Part shown: in pieces, positions 8,194 to 16,398 of the stretch
Numbering within the stretch: position 1 is the stretch's first letter
Layout: every line of letters begins with the position of its first letter
NCBI RefSeq assembly: GCF_017875645.1
Contig: NZ_JAGGMR010000001.1
Span: forward strand, 1,860,001 to 1,924,000
Source: Nocardia goodfellowii
GTDB lineage: Bacteria; Actinomycetota; Actinomycetes; Mycobacteriales; Mycobacteriaceae
Reading direction: 5' to 3'
Length of the DNA stretch: 64,000 bases
Position numbers and translations under genes: made by a program
Notes under the pieces: model-generated
Told to the model about the DNA's origin: nothing
Seen by the model: only the letters and a program-made list of their open reading frames with translations
Database searches by the model: none

Positions 8194-9423
8194 TCACTGC
8201 ACCGGGCGGCCGATGAACCGAATCGTCATCTGCCGGGTCCACTTTCGCGGCTTCCGCTTCGGCGGTTCCGGCGGGATGTCCTTGATATCGGTCTTGACCT
8301 CGTAGCGCCGGATGTATGCGCCCGCGAAGGCCTGCACCGTGGCTGTGACGGGGATGGCCAGTAGCGCACCGGTCGGCCCCAATATCGCGGCGCCCGCCAG
8401 GACCGCGCCGAAGGCGACGGCGGGGTGCATGTCGAGCGTGGTCGCGGTGATACGCGGTTGCAGCACATAGTTTTCGAACTGCTGGTAGAGCAGGATGAAG
8501 CCGAGGATCCACAGGGCGGTGGCGGGGCTGTCCACCAGTGCGACGATCACCGGGAGCGCGCCCGCGAGATAGGTGCCCACGGTGGGGATGAACTGCGAGA
8601 GCACGCCCACCCACAGCGCGAGCGCGAATGCCGAGGGCACGTCGAGCACGCGCAGTGCGACATAGTGCGCGAGGGTGGAGCACAGCGCGAGCAGGGCTCG
8701 GGAGTAGATGTAGCCGCCGGTCTTGTCGACGGCGATGTCCCAGGCCCGCAACACATGTCGTTGCCGGCGCGGCGGCAACAGCGAGCAGACCGCGTTACGG
8801 AAGCGCGGTCCGTCGGCGGCGAAGTAGTAGGTGAACAGCAGCACGCCGAGTACCTGGAACAGCGCGCCGATCGCGGCCGTGCCGATGCCCCAGGCGTCTC
8901 CGGCCAGGCCGGTGAGCACGCCCTGGAGTTTGTCGCTCCACTGGGTGGCGTATTTCTGGATGTCGGTGCCGGAGATGTCCTGGTGGAAGGTGTTGTTGAA
9001 CCAGTCGACGGCCTCGTCGGCGTATTGCGGCGCGTTGCGCACCAGCGTGGTGACCTGGTCGACCAGCAGTGCGCCCAGTGTCCACACGAAACCGACCGCC
9101 ACGAGCACCAAGCCGAGGAATACGACGCCGGTGGCCGGGCCGCGCCGCACCCCGCGAGCGGCGAGCCAGTTCACCGCCGGTTCGATGGCGAAGGCCAGGA
9201 ACAGCGAGACCATGAGCACAGTGAGCAGACCTTGGAGCCGTTGCAGCACCCAGAATCCGGCGATGAGCCCGCCGACGGTGGCGGCGGCGAGCAGGAACGC
9301 CCGCAGGAGCCAGGGGGGCGGTCCGGCCGTCATCTCGGCGGTGACCACGGCGTTGGTCGTCGATTCGGTCAACGCGGTCTCGGCGGATTTGGTGGGTGGC
9401 GTGAAATCGTCTTCCCCAGGCAC
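8194..9423 (-). CDS. AI-2E family transporter (PerM/UPF0118)
   Basis: 409 residues with multiple membrane segments: PWLLRAFLLAAATVGGLIAGF, LLTVLMVSLFLAFAIEPAVNWL, TGVVFLGLVLVAVGFVWTLG, and a C-terminal hydrophobic block including ALPVIVALVDSP and FGAVLAGAAILGPTGALLAIP. This is the layout of the AI-2E exporter-like family, whose characterised members move small molecules or ions; the substrate here is unknown. The start used is GTG at 9423. Its ribosome site is weak, and a later start near residue 31 (MTAGPPPW) cannot be ruled out. No partner genes are nearby. Confidence 0.82.
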   Translation of the reverse strand: MPGEDDFTPPTKSAETALTESTTNAVVTAEMTAGPPPWLLRAFLLAAATVGGLIAGFWVLQRLQGLLTVLMVSLFLAFAIEPAVNWLAARGVRRGPATGVVFLGLVLVAVGFVWTLGALLVDQVTTLVRNAPQYADEAVDWFNNTFHQDISGTDIQKYATQWSDKLQGVLTGLAGDAWGIGTAAIGALFQVLGVLLFTYYFAADGPRFRNAVCSLLPPRRQRHVLRAWDIAVDKTGGYIYSRALLALCSTLAHYVALRVLDVPSAFALALWVGVLSQFIPTVGTYLAGALPVIVALVDSPATALWILGFILLYQQFENYVLQPRITATTLDMHPAVAFGAVLAGAAILGPTGALLAIPVTATVQAFAGAYIRRYEVKTDIKDIPPEPPKRKPRKWTRQMTIRFIGRPVQ

Positions 9424-9525
9424 ATCGTCAACGTACCCACGGGGGAGGCGGTTAGCCCGCAGGCACGTCGGGTGTCACAGCCGCCCGCCCGCGCCGGTGC
9501 CGCGGGCGGTGCGGCCGTGCGCGGC

Positions 9526-9729
9526 TCAGGCAAGAGCCGGGGCGCCCGGTGGCGAGTTGCCGAGGTCGACCATTTTGCGCAATATCTCCGGGGCCAGGGC
9601 GAACTCGAATTCCGAACCGCCGCTTTCGAAGACGTACGTCAGGTACTCGTCGCGGCGCACCTGTGCCCGGCGTACCGAGCAGTGCTCTCCCACAATGACC
9701 CAGGTTCCGATGGACAACTGCTCGAACAT
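9526..9729 (-). CDS. 67-residue protein of unknown function under tandem GntR-type operators
   Basis: The frame is open further upstream, but the ATG at 9729 has GGGAGGCG directly before it, and two operator-like repeats lie just beyond, so this start is preferred. The protein (MFEQLSIGTWVIVGEHCSVRRAQV to the PPGAPALA end) is short, has no signal peptide or membrane segment, and ends in a Pro/Ala tail. I do not recognise the family. The GntR regulator gene lies immediately upstream on the same strand, 122 bases away. A small effector or regulator-partner role is conceivable but not shown. Confidence 0.6.
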   Translation of the reverse strand: MFEQLSIGTWVIVGEHCSVRRAQVRRDEYLTYVFESGGSEFEFALAPEILRKMVDLGNSPPGAPALA

Positions 9730-9745
9730 CACGCCTCCCACCCTC

Positions 9746-9780
9746 TGGACTATGCCAATCTGACGACGTGGACTATGCCA
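9746..9780. promoter_or_regulatory. tandem GntR/HutC-type operators TGGACTATGCCA
   Basis: The 12-mer TGGACTATGCCA occurs twice, at 9746-9757 and 9769-9780, 23 bases apart, ending 17 bases before the start of the 67-residue gene. It shares 9 of 12 bases with TGGTCTAGACCA, the core of DasR-type (HutC subfamily) operators. The neighbouring gene encodes a HutC-type regulator, the likely ligand of these sites. The second copy runs into a CTATG-N5-CATAG inverted repeat. Confidence 0.65.
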
Positions 9781-9851
9781 GTCATAGCCGGTGGCTGTCA
9801 ACGTTGATTTGCCGGGCGCCCAACGACCTTCGGGATTACGCCCCGCGGAAA

Positions 9852-10595
9852 TTACGAGCCGATCGAGTATTCCTGCTGGAAAGCCCACCACTCCTGCGGA
9901 TACACCGCCTCGTCGAACTGCAGCACCGTGTTGTCCAGCGCGTGCACGGTGAGCCGATAGGCCAGCACCGCAGCGGGTTCGGGCAGGGCGAGGTGTTCGC
10001 GCTCGGCCTCGGTCGCCAGTCGCGCGCTCACCTGATCGCGAGCGTAGGCGACTTTGCGGCCGGTCACCGATTCGACGTACTGGGCGGTGCCGCCGGGCAG
10101 GCGTTCCAGGCTCAGCAACCCCTCGGCGGTCTCGGCCAGCGCGCCGGGAAACCAGGAGGTCGCCAACTCGCTCAGCCCGGATTCGTTGCTGACCAGCCGG
10201 CGACGGGCGATGACGCTGCTGCCCTTGGCGATTCGCAGCGCGGAGGTGACGTGATCGGGGCCGTCCAGCAGCTCGGCGGACAGCACCGTCACCGATTCCT
10301 GCTCGGTATACATGGTGCCGTAGCGCCGGGCCCGCTCGTAGCGCTCGCGGGCCTGCGGCGCGATCCGGCTGTCGGCCACGTAGGTGCCGGAGCCGCGCTG
10401 GGAGATCACTAATCCTTGCTGCCGCAACGTGTTCAGCGCTTTGGACGCGGTCGGCCGCGCGACCTTCCAGGCGGCGGCCAGTTCCCGTTCGGAGGGCACC
10501 TCCGCACCGGGCGCCAGTTCGCCGCTCATGATCTGGTCGCGGATATAACCCGAGATCTGCAGGTACTTCGGGAGCACTTCTTCGATTTCGGGCAC
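9852..10595 (-). CDS. GntR family transcriptional regulator, HutC subfamily (UTRA domain)
   Basis: 247 residues from GTG at 10595, preceded by GGAAGG; upstream codons in the same frame do not resemble the family. The N-terminal winged helix (residues about 8-75) shows LPKYLQISGYIRDQIMSGELAPGAEVPSE split by the usual GntR turn, and then VARPTASKALNTLRQQGLVISQRGSGTYV. A C-terminal UTRA effector domain follows (ARRRLVSNESGLSELATSWFP and onward). HutC-type regulators respond to small metabolites. Its probable targets are the tandem TGGACTATGCCA boxes downstream and, weakly, a TGGTCTATGG element 26 bases before its own start. Confidence 0.9.
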   Translation of the reverse strand: MPEIEEVLPKYLQISGYIRDQIMSGELAPGAEVPSERELAAAWKVARPTASKALNTLRQQGLVISQRGSGTYVADSRIAPQARERYERARRYGTMYTEQESVTVLSAELLDGPDHVTSALRIAKGSSVIARRRLVSNESGLSELATSWFPGALAETAEGLLSLERLPGGTAQYVESVTGRKVAYARDQVSARLATEAEREHLALPEPAAVLAYRLTVHALDNTVLQFDEAVYPQEWWAFQQEYSIGS

Positions 10596-10620
10596 TGAAC
10601 GCCTTCCGCTGGCGAGACCT

Positions 10621-10630
10621 CCATAGACCA
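10621..10630. promoter_or_regulatory. weak operator-like element before the GntR gene
   Basis: On the minus strand 10630-10621 reads TGGTCTATGG, matching eight of the first nine bases of the TGGACTATGCCA boxes near 9746-9780. It lies 26 bases before the GTG of the GntR gene, where autorepression would act. One half-site only, so tentative. Confidence 0.35.
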
Positions 10631-10795
10631 CCGGCCAGTGTAGCAATCTGCTGGCAGCCCAGGGTGCGCTACATCACAGGGGTACGGCGTAGGCAAGTGG
10701 GGAGCGGTGGTATTACCGGCCGGTAGAGTCGGCCTTCTGTCTGGGCTTGTGGCACAGGCGCGTTGGTGGACCGAGCAGAAGGGGTTGCGACCCAG

Positions 10796-11185
10796 ATGGC
10801 GGTACCGGATATCGGGCAGCGCAGGGCGCGGGAATTGTATGCGGCGGCAACCGGGGCCGGCGGCGACCGCTTCGAGCTGGCGCCGGAGGTGGCGCAGAAC
10901 CTGGCGGCGGCGTGCGACAAACTCATCGAGGATCTGCGCAAGGCCACGGCCACCGGCGATCTCGTCACGGGGGTGACGGGCTTCCCGCAACTGCCCTCCG
11001 GGCAGGCGCTGACAAAGGGCTTCGGCAACAAGGGCCGCGAATTCCTCGACACCGTCACCGCGTTCCAGGAAACGGCGCTGCTGTTCAAGGCCGCCTACCT
11101 GGCGGCCGGGCACCGGCTGGCCGAGGCCGACGCGGCGAACAAGGCCGCGCTGCAACTGATCTCCGATTACCTGGATCCGCGATGA
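10796..11185 (+). CDS. small helical protein of an ESX-associated module (EspC/WXG100-like)
   Basis: About 129 residues from the ATG at 10796 (TTG at 10763 is an alternative). The sequence is almost entirely amphipathic helix with a central Gly/Pro turn (VTGVTGFPQLPSGQALTKGFG), the helix-turn-helix hairpin shape of secreted EspC and WXG100 proteins. No WXG tripeptide is present. It is followed after 16 bases by a WTG-containing protein and then by an EspG-type chaperone gene. That company, rather than any clear motif, suggests a type VII substrate. I do not recognise a named family. Confidence 0.65.
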   Translation: MAVPDIGQRRARELYAAATGAGGDRFELAPEVAQNLAAACDKLIEDLRKATATGDLVTGVTGFPQLPSGQALTKGFGNKGREFLDTVTAFQETALLFKAAYLAAGHRLAEADAANKAALQLISDYLDPR

Positions 11186-11201
11186 CGGACGTCGCGCGGG
11201 G

Positions 11202-11831
11202 GTGATGGTGCTGGATGCCATGTCGGCGGCCGCCGACGAGATCCGGGTCCGGCAGCAGGCCCTCGCCGCGGACGCCGAAACTGCTGATGGCACAACCGAT
11301 CCCGCCTACGCGCCCGAACGCGAGCGGTTCGGCGGATACACCCATCAGGAGATCTGGGACCACGTGCACGAGGCGCTGGACCCGGCCGCGCTCGGCCGGA
11401 CGGCCGCCGCCTGGCAGTCGAACGCCACCGCGCTCGGCACGGCGTTCGAGAACTTCGCCGCGGCCACCAGCCGCGAATTCGCGGACTGGACCGGACGTTC
11501 CGCCGACCAGGCGCTGCGGGCCACCCGGGAATTCATCGCCCAGGGCCTGGCCGCGCAGGAGGTCTGCGCCACCGTCCAGCGGCTGATGGAGCTGAATGCC
11601 GATGCGGCGCAATCTATTCGAGGCGCACTGCCGCCTCCGCCGGAGTACTTACCCTTGGCCGACCCGGTGGCGGAAGCCGTACACGGAGGCCGAAGACGCA
11701 TGGAGCACGACCTGTCCGCCGCGGCGGCGCAGGCCGAGGCTCGCGACGTGATGACTTATCTCTACAACCCCACCATGCCCGCCACCGGCGATAGTGTTCC
11801 CCGCTGCACAGGCGGGAGCGGCACACGGTGA
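11202..11831 (+). CDS. WXG-motif helical protein, probable ESX substrate
   Basis: 209 residues from GTG at 11202 (ATG at 11205 is equally possible). Residues about 50-135 are helical, with TAAAWQSNATALGTAF, a WTG tripeptide at 96-98 (EFADWTGRSADQA) and then a second long helix. This is the arrangement of WXG/PPE-type type VII substrates. PPPPEYLPLADPV and a polar tail follow. It overlaps the EspG gene by four bases (GTGA), and EspG proteins bind PPE/WXG-like substrates, so the overlap supports a substrate-chaperone relation. No ESX membrane-complex gene is in the window. Confidence 0.68.
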   Translation: MMVLDAMSAAADEIRVRQQALAADAETADGTTDPAYAPERERFGGYTHQEIWDHVHEALDPAALGRTAAAWQSNATALGTAFENFAAATSREFADWTGRSADQALRATREFIAQGLAAQEVCATVQRLMELNADAAQSIRGALPPPPEYLPLADPVAEAVHGGRRRMEHDLSAAAAQAEARDVMTYLYNPTMPATGDSVPRCTGGSGTR

Positions 11832-12517
11832 GATGGGTACTCACCCCGGACGAATTCACCTACGTCTGGGAGAACGAAACGAATCTGGACCGGCGGCCCT
11901 ACCCGGTCAACCTGATGCCCGCCTCGCTGGTGCGCACCGAAACCGAGTACGCCGCACTGCGTCTGCCGCAGCGTTTCGCCCGGCAGGCCGACCCCGATCT
12001 GGCCGCGGCGCTGATGCTCTGCGCACGCAACGACGCCACCACCCTCACCCTCTCCGGCGAGCGCGGCGCCGACCGCGTGCTCGTCTTCGCGGCCGCCGTG
12101 CACCACCATGCCGCCATCCTGATCGGCACGCCCGAGAAGGTGACGGTGCTGATGTGCCATGCGCGCAATCTGGGTGAGCGCCTGGTGCAGATCATCGGCT
12201 CGAATCGACCGGGCCGCCAGGGCGCGCTGCGCGAAAACCAGGACGCGGTGCTCAATCAGGTCGACGCGAACGCCAACGGACACCGCGGCGCCGCGCGATT
12301 CCGCAAGATGCTGCGCCAGCCGACCGACGGCCGCGGTTTCCTCACCGTCACCGTGGAACCGGACAAGCCGATGTCCCCGCCCACCCGGCACCGCACCTGG
12401 CTCGATGTCAGCGGGGACGGCCGCTACCTGCTCACCACCGCACACGACCTGATCCTCACCCCGGTCTCCGACGCGGAGTTCGCCGCCCAGTTGTTGCGCC
12501 TGGCCCAAATCCGCTGA
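11828..12517 (+). CDS. ESX secretion-associated protein, EspG family
   Basis: 229 residues from GTG. RWVLTPDEFTYVWENE at the start is the recognisable EspG opening. The rest shows the alternating strand pattern of the family (ADRVLVFAAAVHHHAAILIGT, KVTVLMCHARNLGERLVQIIG, RTWLDVSGDGRYLLTTAHDLILTPVS). EspG proteins are cytosolic chaperones that keep PE/PPE-type substrates soluble and deliver them to the ESX machinery. It is translationally coupled to the WTG protein. Its length is at the short end for the family. Without eccB/C/D nearby it is an orphan chaperone unit. Confidence 0.8.
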   Translation: MRWVLTPDEFTYVWENETNLDRRPYPVNLMPASLVRTETEYAALRLPQRFARQADPDLAAALMLCARNDATTLTLSGERGADRVLVFAAAVHHHAAILIGTPEKVTVLMCHARNLGERLVQIIGSNRPGRQGALRENQDAVLNQVDANANGHRGAARFRKMLRQPTDGRGFLTVTVEPDKPMSPPTRHRTWLDVSGDGRYLLTTAHDLILTPVSDAEFAAQLLRLAQIR

Positions 12518-12538
12518 CGACCGTGGTTCTCTTGAGAG

Positions 12539-13387
12539 ATGGCGACGTGGACCATGCCCGCGACCGAGGCCTTGCGGGCCGACGGGCTGCGGCTCGAAGA
12601 TCTGAACACCTCCGGCACACCCGGCTTCGCCGGTGACAAGAAGGCCGGCCAGCGACTGCTGACCGAACGCGCCGCGGTGCTCTCGGACTTGCAGGAGCGG
12701 CTCTACGCCAACGGCCGTTCCGGCGATCACCGCAGCGTGCTGCTGGTGCTGCAGGGCATGGACACCGCGGGCAAGGGCGGCATCGTCCGGCACGTGATCG
12801 GCTCGGTCGATCCGCAGGGCGTCGACCACGCGGCCTTCGGCGTGCCGACGCCGGAGGAGCGGCAGCACCACTATCTGTGGCGGATCCGCAACGCGCTGCC
12901 GCGGGCGGGTCAGCTGGGCGTTTTCGACCGCTCGCACTACGAGGACGTGCTCGTCGTCCGGGTGCACGACCTGGTGCCGCGGTCGGAGTGGGAACCGCGC
13001 TACGACGAGATCAACGCCTTCGAACAGGAAGTGGTGGAACAGGGCACCACGCTGGTGAAGGTGGCCATGTTCGTCTCGCTCGACGAACAGAAGCGGCGGC
13101 TGCGCGAACGCCTGGTGCGGCCCGACAAATACTGGAAGTTCAATCCTTCCGATATCGACGAGCGTGCCTACTGGCCCGCCTATCAGGAGGCCTATCAGGC
13201 GATGCTGGACCGCACCAGCACCGAGTACGCCCCCTGGTACGTGCTGCCCACCGACAAGAAGTGGTACTCCCGCCTGGCGGTCACCGAACTGCTCATCGAA
13301 GCGCTGCGGCAGTTGAAATTGGAGTGGCCACCGGCGGCGTTCGATGTGGCCGAACAGCAACGCCGGTTGGACGCCGACGGGGCGTGA
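12539..13387 (+). CDS. polyphosphate kinase 2 family protein
   Basis: 282 residues. PPK2 enzymes use polyphosphate to phosphorylate nucleoside mono- or diphosphates. The Walker A loop is GMDTAGKGG, followed by the Walker B-like FDRSHYEDVLVVRV and the lid segment KRRLRERLVRPDKYWKF. It is a one-domain PPK2; class (NMP or NDP preference) cannot be set by eye. It starts 21 bases after the EspG stop, so it could be cotranscribed, although functionally it looks unrelated. The ATG start follows TTGAGAG and is consistent with family length. Confidence 0.92.
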   Translation: MATWTMPATEALRADGLRLEDLNTSGTPGFAGDKKAGQRLLTERAAVLSDLQERLYANGRSGDHRSVLLVLQGMDTAGKGGIVRHVIGSVDPQGVDHAAFGVPTPEERQHHYLWRIRNALPRAGQLGVFDRSHYEDVLVVRVHDLVPRSEWEPRYDEINAFEQEVVEQGTTLVKVAMFVSLDEQKRRLRERLVRPDKYWKFNPSDIDERAYWPAYQEAYQAMLDRTSTEYAPWYVLPTDKKWYSRLAVTELLIEALRQLKLEWPPAAFDVAEQQRRLDADGA

Positions 13388-13537
13388 GCGGACTCACCCA
13401 GCGGAAATTTCGGAAACTCTCAGGTTCACCCAGGAGGATGTGGGCGTTACCCGACCGTGCCGGGAAATCCCCGCAACTACCATCGGGTCGGCAGAGCTGG
13501 AACCGGCAAGGCGAGCGAAAGGCGTGGTGAACGCACG

Positions 13538-14293
13538 GTGAGCAAGAACCCGGGTGGGCGAAAGAATCCGAATCCGCTGGCGGCGGTGCAGCAGGCCGAC
13601 CGGAACCGCAACCTCGCGATCCAGATCGGTGTGGCCGCCGTCATCATCGGCCTGATCGCGGCCATCGGCATCGGCATCGCGCTGAAGAAGAAGGAAAAGG
13701 ACGACCCGGGCCCGACCCCGTCCATTCCCGCCGCCGCGGCCGCGAACGGCGTCACCGGTTCGCTCACCGACAACGGCTCCATCCGCATCGGCAAGCCGGA
13801 GGCGAAGACCACCGTGCGCGTGGTCGCCGATCTGCAGTGCCCCGCCTGCCAGGGCTTCGAGGCCCAGTACAAGGACCTGCTGGAGAAGAATGTCGCCGAC
13901 GGCAAGATCGCCGTCGAATACAACATCATCTCGTTCCTGGACAAGGCCTCCGGCACCGAGTACTCCACGCGCGCGGCGAACGCGTCCTACTGTGTCGCCG
14001 AAGCGGATCCGGCCAAGTACCAGACTTGGCTGAGCGCCATGTTCACCGCGCAGCCGCCGGAGGGCGCGGGCGGTCTGACCAACGACCAGATCATCGCGAT
14101 CAGCAAGCAGGCCGGTTACGGCGATGACGTCGCGAGCTGCATCAACGACCAGAAGTACAGCAAGTACGTCAAGCTGAAGACCGAGGAAGCCTTCGACTCC
14201 GGCGTCCAGCAGACGCCGACGGTGTTCGTCGACGGCAAGCAGGTCAACCCGGCGCAGCTGGAGCAGGCGATCGCGGGAGCAGCGGGGCAGTGA
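13538..14293 (+). CDS. membrane-anchored DsbA-like thioredoxin-fold protein
   Basis: 251 residues from GTG at 13538 (reading VSKNPGGRKNPNPLAAVQQA). A cytosolic basic stretch is followed by one membrane segment (LAIQIGVAAVIIGLIAAIGI), a Pro/Ala linker, and an extracytoplasmic thioredoxin fold. The active site is CPAC (Cys101, Cys104), and a cis-Pro is in QTPTVFVDG. It should introduce disulfides in exported proteins. Its stop overlaps the GTG of a VKOR gene, the enzyme that reoxidises DsbA in actinobacteria; M. tuberculosis has a similar pair (Rv2969c-Rv2968c). Function is therefore well supported by context. Confidence 0.9.
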   Translation: MSKNPGGRKNPNPLAAVQQADRNRNLAIQIGVAAVIIGLIAAIGIGIALKKKEKDDPGPTPSIPAAAAANGVTGSLTDNGSIRIGKPEAKTTVRVVADLQCPACQGFEAQYKDLLEKNVADGKIAVEYNIISFLDKASGTEYSTRAANASYCVAEADPAKYQTWLSAMFTAQPPEGAGGLTNDQIIAISKQAGYGDDVASCINDQKYSKYVKLKTEEAFDSGVQQTPTVFVDGKQVNPAQLEQAIAGAAGQ

Positions 14294-14859
14294 TCGACGC
14301 GCCACCCCGGTCCGCCTGGCTGCTGTTGCTGGGCGGGCTGGCCGGCTGGCTGGCCTCGGTGACCTTGACCGTCGAACGGATCAGGCTCTACACCGACTCC
14401 GGCTACCGCCCCTCCTGCAGTATCAATCCGATCCTGTCCTGCGGGACCGTGATGGAACGGCCGCAGGCGTCGGTCTTCTTCGATATGCCCAACCCGCTGA
14501 TCGGCATTGTCGGATTCTCGGTGGTCGTTACCCTGGGCGTGCTCGCGGTCGCCGGCACCCGGATTCCGCGCTGGGTCTGGGGTGGGCTGTGGCTGGGCAC
14601 CTTGCTGGGCACCGGCTTCATCTGCTGGCTCATCTTCCAGAGCCTCTACCGCATCAACGCGCTGTGCCCGTACTGCATGGTGGTCTGGGTGATCATCGTG
14701 CCGCTGCTGGCGGTGCTCACCCAGATCCTGTGGGGCGGGTCGCGTGGGCCGCTCGGGGTCGCCGCGGAATGGCGGTGGACCGTGGTCGCGGTGTACTACG
14801 CGGTGGTGCTGCTGCTGGTGTTCCTGCGGTTCCAGGATTACTGGATGACGCTGGTCTAG
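14290..14859 (+). CDS. vitamin K epoxide reductase (VKOR) family protein
   Basis: 189 residues, four or more membrane segments. Loop cysteines are in SCSINPILSCGTVM (after the first segment), and the redox motif CPYC is at residues 126-129 in RINALCPYCMVVW. VKOR takes electrons from the DsbA partner and passes them to menaquinone, the actinobacterial substitute for DsbB. The GTG start overlaps the DsbA-like stop by four bases, so the two are translationally coupled. All expected redox cysteines are present. Confidence 0.93.
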   Translation: MIDAPPRSAWLLLLGGLAGWLASVTLTVERIRLYTDSGYRPSCSINPILSCGTVMERPQASVFFDMPNPLIGIVGFSVVVTLGVLAVAGTRIPRWVWGGLWLGTLLGTGFICWLIFQSLYRINALCPYCMVVWVIIVPLLAVLTQILWGGSRGPLGVAAEWRWTVVAVYYAVVLLLVFLRFQDYWMTLV

Positions 14860-14863
14860 CAGG

Positions 14864-15895
14864 TCACCCGGTCGCCGCCGTGCGGCGGTGGTAAGCCGCG
14901 TCGAGCACGCGCGCCAGCTCGTCGTTGAACTGCTCATAGGCCTCGGTGTTGCCGAGGTGGCCGGTCGGCAGCACCGTCATCCGCACGAAACTGCCGGTCT
15001 TCCGGAGCATTTCGGCGATGTGCTCGGCATGCGCCACCGGGGTCATGTCATCGAAGGAGCCCGCCACGATCGTGGTGGGCACCACCAGCTTTCGCGCCGA
15101 TTCGCCGAGATCCATCTCGGCGAGCAGGAAACCGAACCGCGCGCGGACCAGAGCCGGGCAGGAGCGGACGATGTTCAGACTGAAGTCGAGCAGATCGCCC
15201 GCCGCGGCGGTGCTCATGATCTGCCGGGCGAACAGCCATTTCACGGGGGCGATCGGGGGGAAGACGATCGGGCACCCGAGACCGTAGCGGCCCAGCAGGA
15301 ACGGCAGCGGCACTTTGAGTTTCAGCAGCCGGGCCGGGCGGTTGAACAGCGGCACCACGGTGGTTTCGAAGATCAGATGTGCCGCGGCGGTATTGGTGAG
15401 CAGCACCGCGCGGGCGCGCGCCGGCACCTGTTCCGGGTAGCGCCCGGCCCAGGCCTGGAGCGTCATGCCGCCGAGGCTGTGGCCGACCAGCACCGCGCGC
15501 TCCTCCGCGCCCAGGGTGGCGTCGAGCACGGCGGCCAGGTCGTCGGCCAAGAGGTCCATGCTGAGCTCGCTGGAGCCGAATTCGCTCGCGCCGTGGCCGC
15601 GCTGGTCGTAGGCGATGACGCGGTACTCGCCGGCGAAGGCGTTGATCTGGGCGTTCCAGTATTCGATGGCACAGGTCCAGCCGTGCACCAGCACGATCGC
15701 CGGTGCGTTTTTCGGACCGTAGGAGTGCACCCGCAGCCGCGCGCCGTCCCGAGTGGTCACCGGGACGACCTCGTGCGAAACGGTGGGCGGATTGAACGCC
15801 GCGGTCGCGTAGGTACGGGAACGCAGGTTCGCACGATGGCTGTCGAACAGGGCACTGGATAGGCCGGTCAACGCCGTCGTCAGCAGGGCACGCAT
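14864..15895 (-). CDS. alpha/beta hydrolase
   Basis: 343 residues from ATG at 15895, preceded by AAAGGAG; ten upstream codons lack family character. It shows the alpha/beta hydrolase fold with VLVHGWTCAIEYW (oxyanion hole), Ser in VGHSLGG, a probable Asp in AGSFDDMTP, and His in LPTGHLGNTEA. The hydrophobic cap insert (VPLFNRPARLLKLKVPLPFLL) suggests a lipophilic substrate. The N-terminus is weakly hydrophobic but is not a clear signal peptide. Two palindromic elements lie just upstream, so it is probably regulated. Substrate unknown. Confidence 0.85.
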   Translation of the reverse strand: MRALLTTALTGLSSALFDSHRANLRSRTYATAAFNPPTVSHEVVPVTTRDGARLRVHSYGPKNAPAIVLVHGWTCAIEYWNAQINAFAGEYRVIAYDQRGHGASEFGSSELSMDLLADDLAAVLDATLGAEERAVLVGHSLGGMTLQAWAGRYPEQVPARARAVLLTNTAAAHLIFETTVVPLFNRPARLLKLKVPLPFLLGRYGLGCPIVFPPIAPVKWLFARQIMSTAAAGDLLDFSLNIVRSCPALVRARFGFLLAEMDLGESARKLVVPTTIVAGSFDDMTPVAHAEHIAEMLRKTGSFVRMTVLPTGHLGNTEAYEQFNDELARVLDAAYHRRTAATG

Positions 15896-15910
15896 CGGAC
15901 ACTCCTTTGT

Positions 15911-15931
15911 GTTACTGATCGACACAGTAAC
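15911..15931. promoter_or_regulatory. GTTACTG-N7-CAGTAAC operator candidate
   Basis: A perfect 7-bp inverted repeat with a 7-base spacer, 16 bases before the hydrolase start at 15895. This symmetry and size is typical of TetR-family operators. No TetR gene adjoins; the nearest is at 19383. Confidence 0.5.
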
Positions 15932-15951
15932 GCGAAAAGGGGCCCGCTAGC

Positions 15952-15965
15952 TAGTGCAAGCACTA
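15952..15965. promoter_or_regulatory. TAGTGCAAGCACTA palindrome
   Basis: A perfect inverted repeat of TAGTGC around AA, 57 bases before the hydrolase start. It shares the 9-mer TGCAAGCAC with the operator region before the XRE-hbhA genes (17737-17769), which suggests a common regulator. Confidence 0.5.
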
Positions 15966-16023
15966 AAAAGTTATGGAGTGTTCTTTGTCCGTGATCGGCC
16001 GGTGCGCCCCGGCGAACACCGAT

Positions 16024-16332
16024 CTACCAGCGCGGACCGCGCTGTACCTCGTCCACTTTCGGACGCACGTCGGCCAGGTAGATACCGGTGGCGATGATCG
16101 CGATGAAGGTGAACAGTCCGAAGCCGCCCAGGCCGCCCGCGAGCAGGGGAATCGCCAGCAGGAACAGGGAGACCCCGAGGATCGCCAGCCAGAGTTGCTT
16201 GGTCTGTTTGTCCACCGCGGTAAAGGCATCCGGACGCTGGCGGATCGCGTGGATCAGCGCGAAGATCGTCGCGCCCAGCGCCAGCAGCCAGAGCGCGGCC
16301 TCAATCCAGAATCTCACCTGCAAGACAGTCAC
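16024..16332 (-). CDS. DUF2516 family membrane protein
   Basis: 102 residues from GTG. Three membrane segments: RFWIEAALWLLALGATIFAL, LWLAILGVSLFLLAIPLLAG and FGLFTFIAIIATGIYLADV, then a short charged tail. It matches the DUF2516 family, which lies next to hbhA in mycobacteria (Rv0476); the same order is kept here (XRE, hbhA, DUF2516 on one strand). Function unknown. A terminator sits between hbhA and this gene, so it needs its own promoter, and a 14-bp palindrome is found there. Confidence 0.85.
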   Translation of the reverse strand: MTVLQVRFWIEAALWLLALGATIFALIHAIRQRPDAFTAVDKQTKQLWLAILGVSLFLLAIPLLAGGLGGFGLFTFIAIIATGIYLADVRPKVDEVQRGPRW

Positions 16333-16398
16333 CTCACCATCCTAGGAGCAACTCCGCCGCATCCATGTGCGGCAAAGCAGCGCACGCGGGGTGTCGTC

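Noticed and set aside
10796..12517. Complete ESX (type VII) secretion locus
   Set aside because: Only substrate-like and EspG genes are present; no eccB, eccC, eccD, eccE or mycosin gene in the window.
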